Position numbers and translations under genes: made by a program. A stretch of 5,096 bases of DNA from Giesbergeria sp. (GTDB lineage Bacteria > Pseudomonadota > Gammaproteobacteria > Burkholderiales > Burkholderiaceae_C). Within the stretch, counting starts at the first letter, position 1, and each line of letters begins with the position of its first letter. A model generated the notes under the pieces. That model was not told the DNA's origin. It saw nothing but the letters and a program-made list of their open reading frames with translations, and made no database searches. Below are positions 4,915 through 5,096 of the stretch, in pieces. The DNA lies in NCBI GenBank assembly GCA_017998735.1, contig JAGOCN010000162.1, positions 1 through 5,096 on the forward strand. The letters are read 5' to 3'.

Positions 4915-4965
4915 CCTCCAGCCCATGCGCAGCCTGCGCCAGCAGCTCCTTTTTTTATAGCAAAA
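4915..4965. repeat. Dispersed Comamonadaceae-type repeat, copy 2 (degenerate)
   Basis: The block 4915-4947 matches 2095-2127 in 31 of 33 bases, differing at the ninth and twelfth positions (G to C, G to T). The central dyad is reduced to GCGCA/TGCGC. The AT hairpin seen in copy 1 has decayed to GCT, CC, seven T, AT and AGC (about 4945-4962). A related T/A-rich lead-in (ATTTTTAGGCAAAAACTG, 4897-4914) corresponds loosely to the sequence before copy 1. Both copies have the same orientation in the window. Confidence 0.7.
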
Positions 4966-4989
4966 TTCGGCGCTTTTCACCCAAGTCCC

Positions 4990-5017
4990 GCAAGCGCACT
5001 GCAAGCACATTGCAAGC
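4990..5017. repeat. Three GCAAGC motifs at exact 11-base steps
   Basis: GCAAGC occurs at 4990-4995, 5001-5006 and 5012-5017. The last two extend to CA(C/T)TGCAAGC. The 11-base period places them on the same helix face. They lie in noncoding DNA near the right edge; which gene they might serve is not visible. Confidence 0.45.
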
Positions 5018-5032
5018 CACTCGGGCCAAAAA

Positions 5033-5066
5033 GCCCCGGCCAGCTGCAGTACCCGGCTCAGCCGGG
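5033..5066 (-). terminator. Possible terminator for a minus-strand gene entering from the right
   Basis: On the minus strand CCCGGC (5066-5061) can pair with GCCGGG lying just before a CTTTTT run (about 5038-5029). It can also pair with the nearer AGCCGGG to give the compact palindrome CCCGGCT-C-AGCCGGG (plus 5052-5066). The T-run after the farther arm suggests a stop signal for a leftward gene whose stop codon may be the TGA at 5058-5060. The evidence is thin because the gene itself is outside the window. Confidence 0.3.
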
Positions 5067-5096
5067 CACAGACAGCCCCGCAGCCAGCGCGACGAA

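Larger units (their letters stand above)
4792..5096. other. Noncoding region to the right edge of the window
   Basis: I see no credible complete gene here. The stretch holds the second dispersed-repeat copy (4915-4965), three GCAAGC motifs at 4990, 5001 and 5012, and hairpins at 5033-5066. A minus-strand frame is open from the right edge to a TGA at 5058-5060 (13 codons, ending in a hydrophobic segment). It may be the tail of a gene outside the window, but that is too short to claim. Confidence 0.5.

Noticed and set aside
3836..4960. Plus-strand open frame of 374 codons over cytochrome c5
   Set aside because: It is a frame-shifted shadow of the cytochrome with Arg-rich content, and it runs through the intrinsic terminator.
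4681..5010. Minus-strand open frame of 109 codons near the right edge
   Set aside because: It crosses the dispersed repeat and the antisense of the terminator. The product is Cys/Arg-rich with no family features.

Overview
The window is GC-rich DNA with the dense GC3-biased codon use of a beta-proteobacterium. Two things point to Comamonadaceae (Acidovorax, Polaromonas, Rhodoferax and relatives). The first is the gene content: a MarC protein, an EamA permease, a Maa-type acetyltransferase and a cytochrome c5. The second is two copies of a dispersed repeat with a GC-rich dyad followed by an AGCTATTG-AAA-CAATAGCT hairpin, a type I associate with that family. The family placement is an inference; no rRNA or other phylogenetic marker is present.

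Layout from left to right. (1) Positions 1-648, minus strand: a dienelactone-hydrolase-family enzyme, cut off at its C-terminus by the window edge, with a complete Cys-Asp-His triad. (2) Positions 649-939: a divergent intergenic region with four GCCCGG(C/T)AA motifs at about 11-12 bp steps and a tandem 11-bp dyad repeat. (3) Positions 940-1575, plus: a MarC/NAAT-family membrane protein. (4) Positions 1693-2058, plus: a small 19-cysteine four-helix-bundle protein of the cytosolic copper storage (Csp3) type. (5) Positions 2059-2140: a convergent gap with the first dispersed repeat, whose hairpin arm overlaps the stop codon of the next gene. (6) Positions 2141-3043, minus: a ten-helix EamA/DMT permease. 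(7) Positions 3044-3205: a divergent gap with three perfect 8-bp tandem repeats. (8) Positions 3206-3823, plus: a Maa/LacA/NodL-type sugar O-acetyltransferase with a Pro/Thr/Ser N-terminal extension encoded by 9-bp repeats. (9) Positions 3824-4172: a noncoding stretch with competing inverted repeats and a duplicated 11-bp dyad. (10) Positions 4173-4721, plus: a lipid-anchored, linker-bearing cytochrome c5, ended by a clear intrinsic terminator at 4759-4791. (11) Positions 4722-5096: noncoding, with the second degraded repeat, three GCAAGC motifs at exact 11-nt steps, and hairpins at the right edge.

The genes look like independent chromosomal housekeeping or accessory units, not one pathway. 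Orientations change often and every gene has its own flanking gap. Nothing here is a mobile element, CRISPR array, phage or toxin system, and I do not see a convincing new multi-gene system. The most notable items are the copper-storage protein, the tethered cytochrome c5, and several intergenic repeat clusters with near-helical spacing that could be regulator binding sites.
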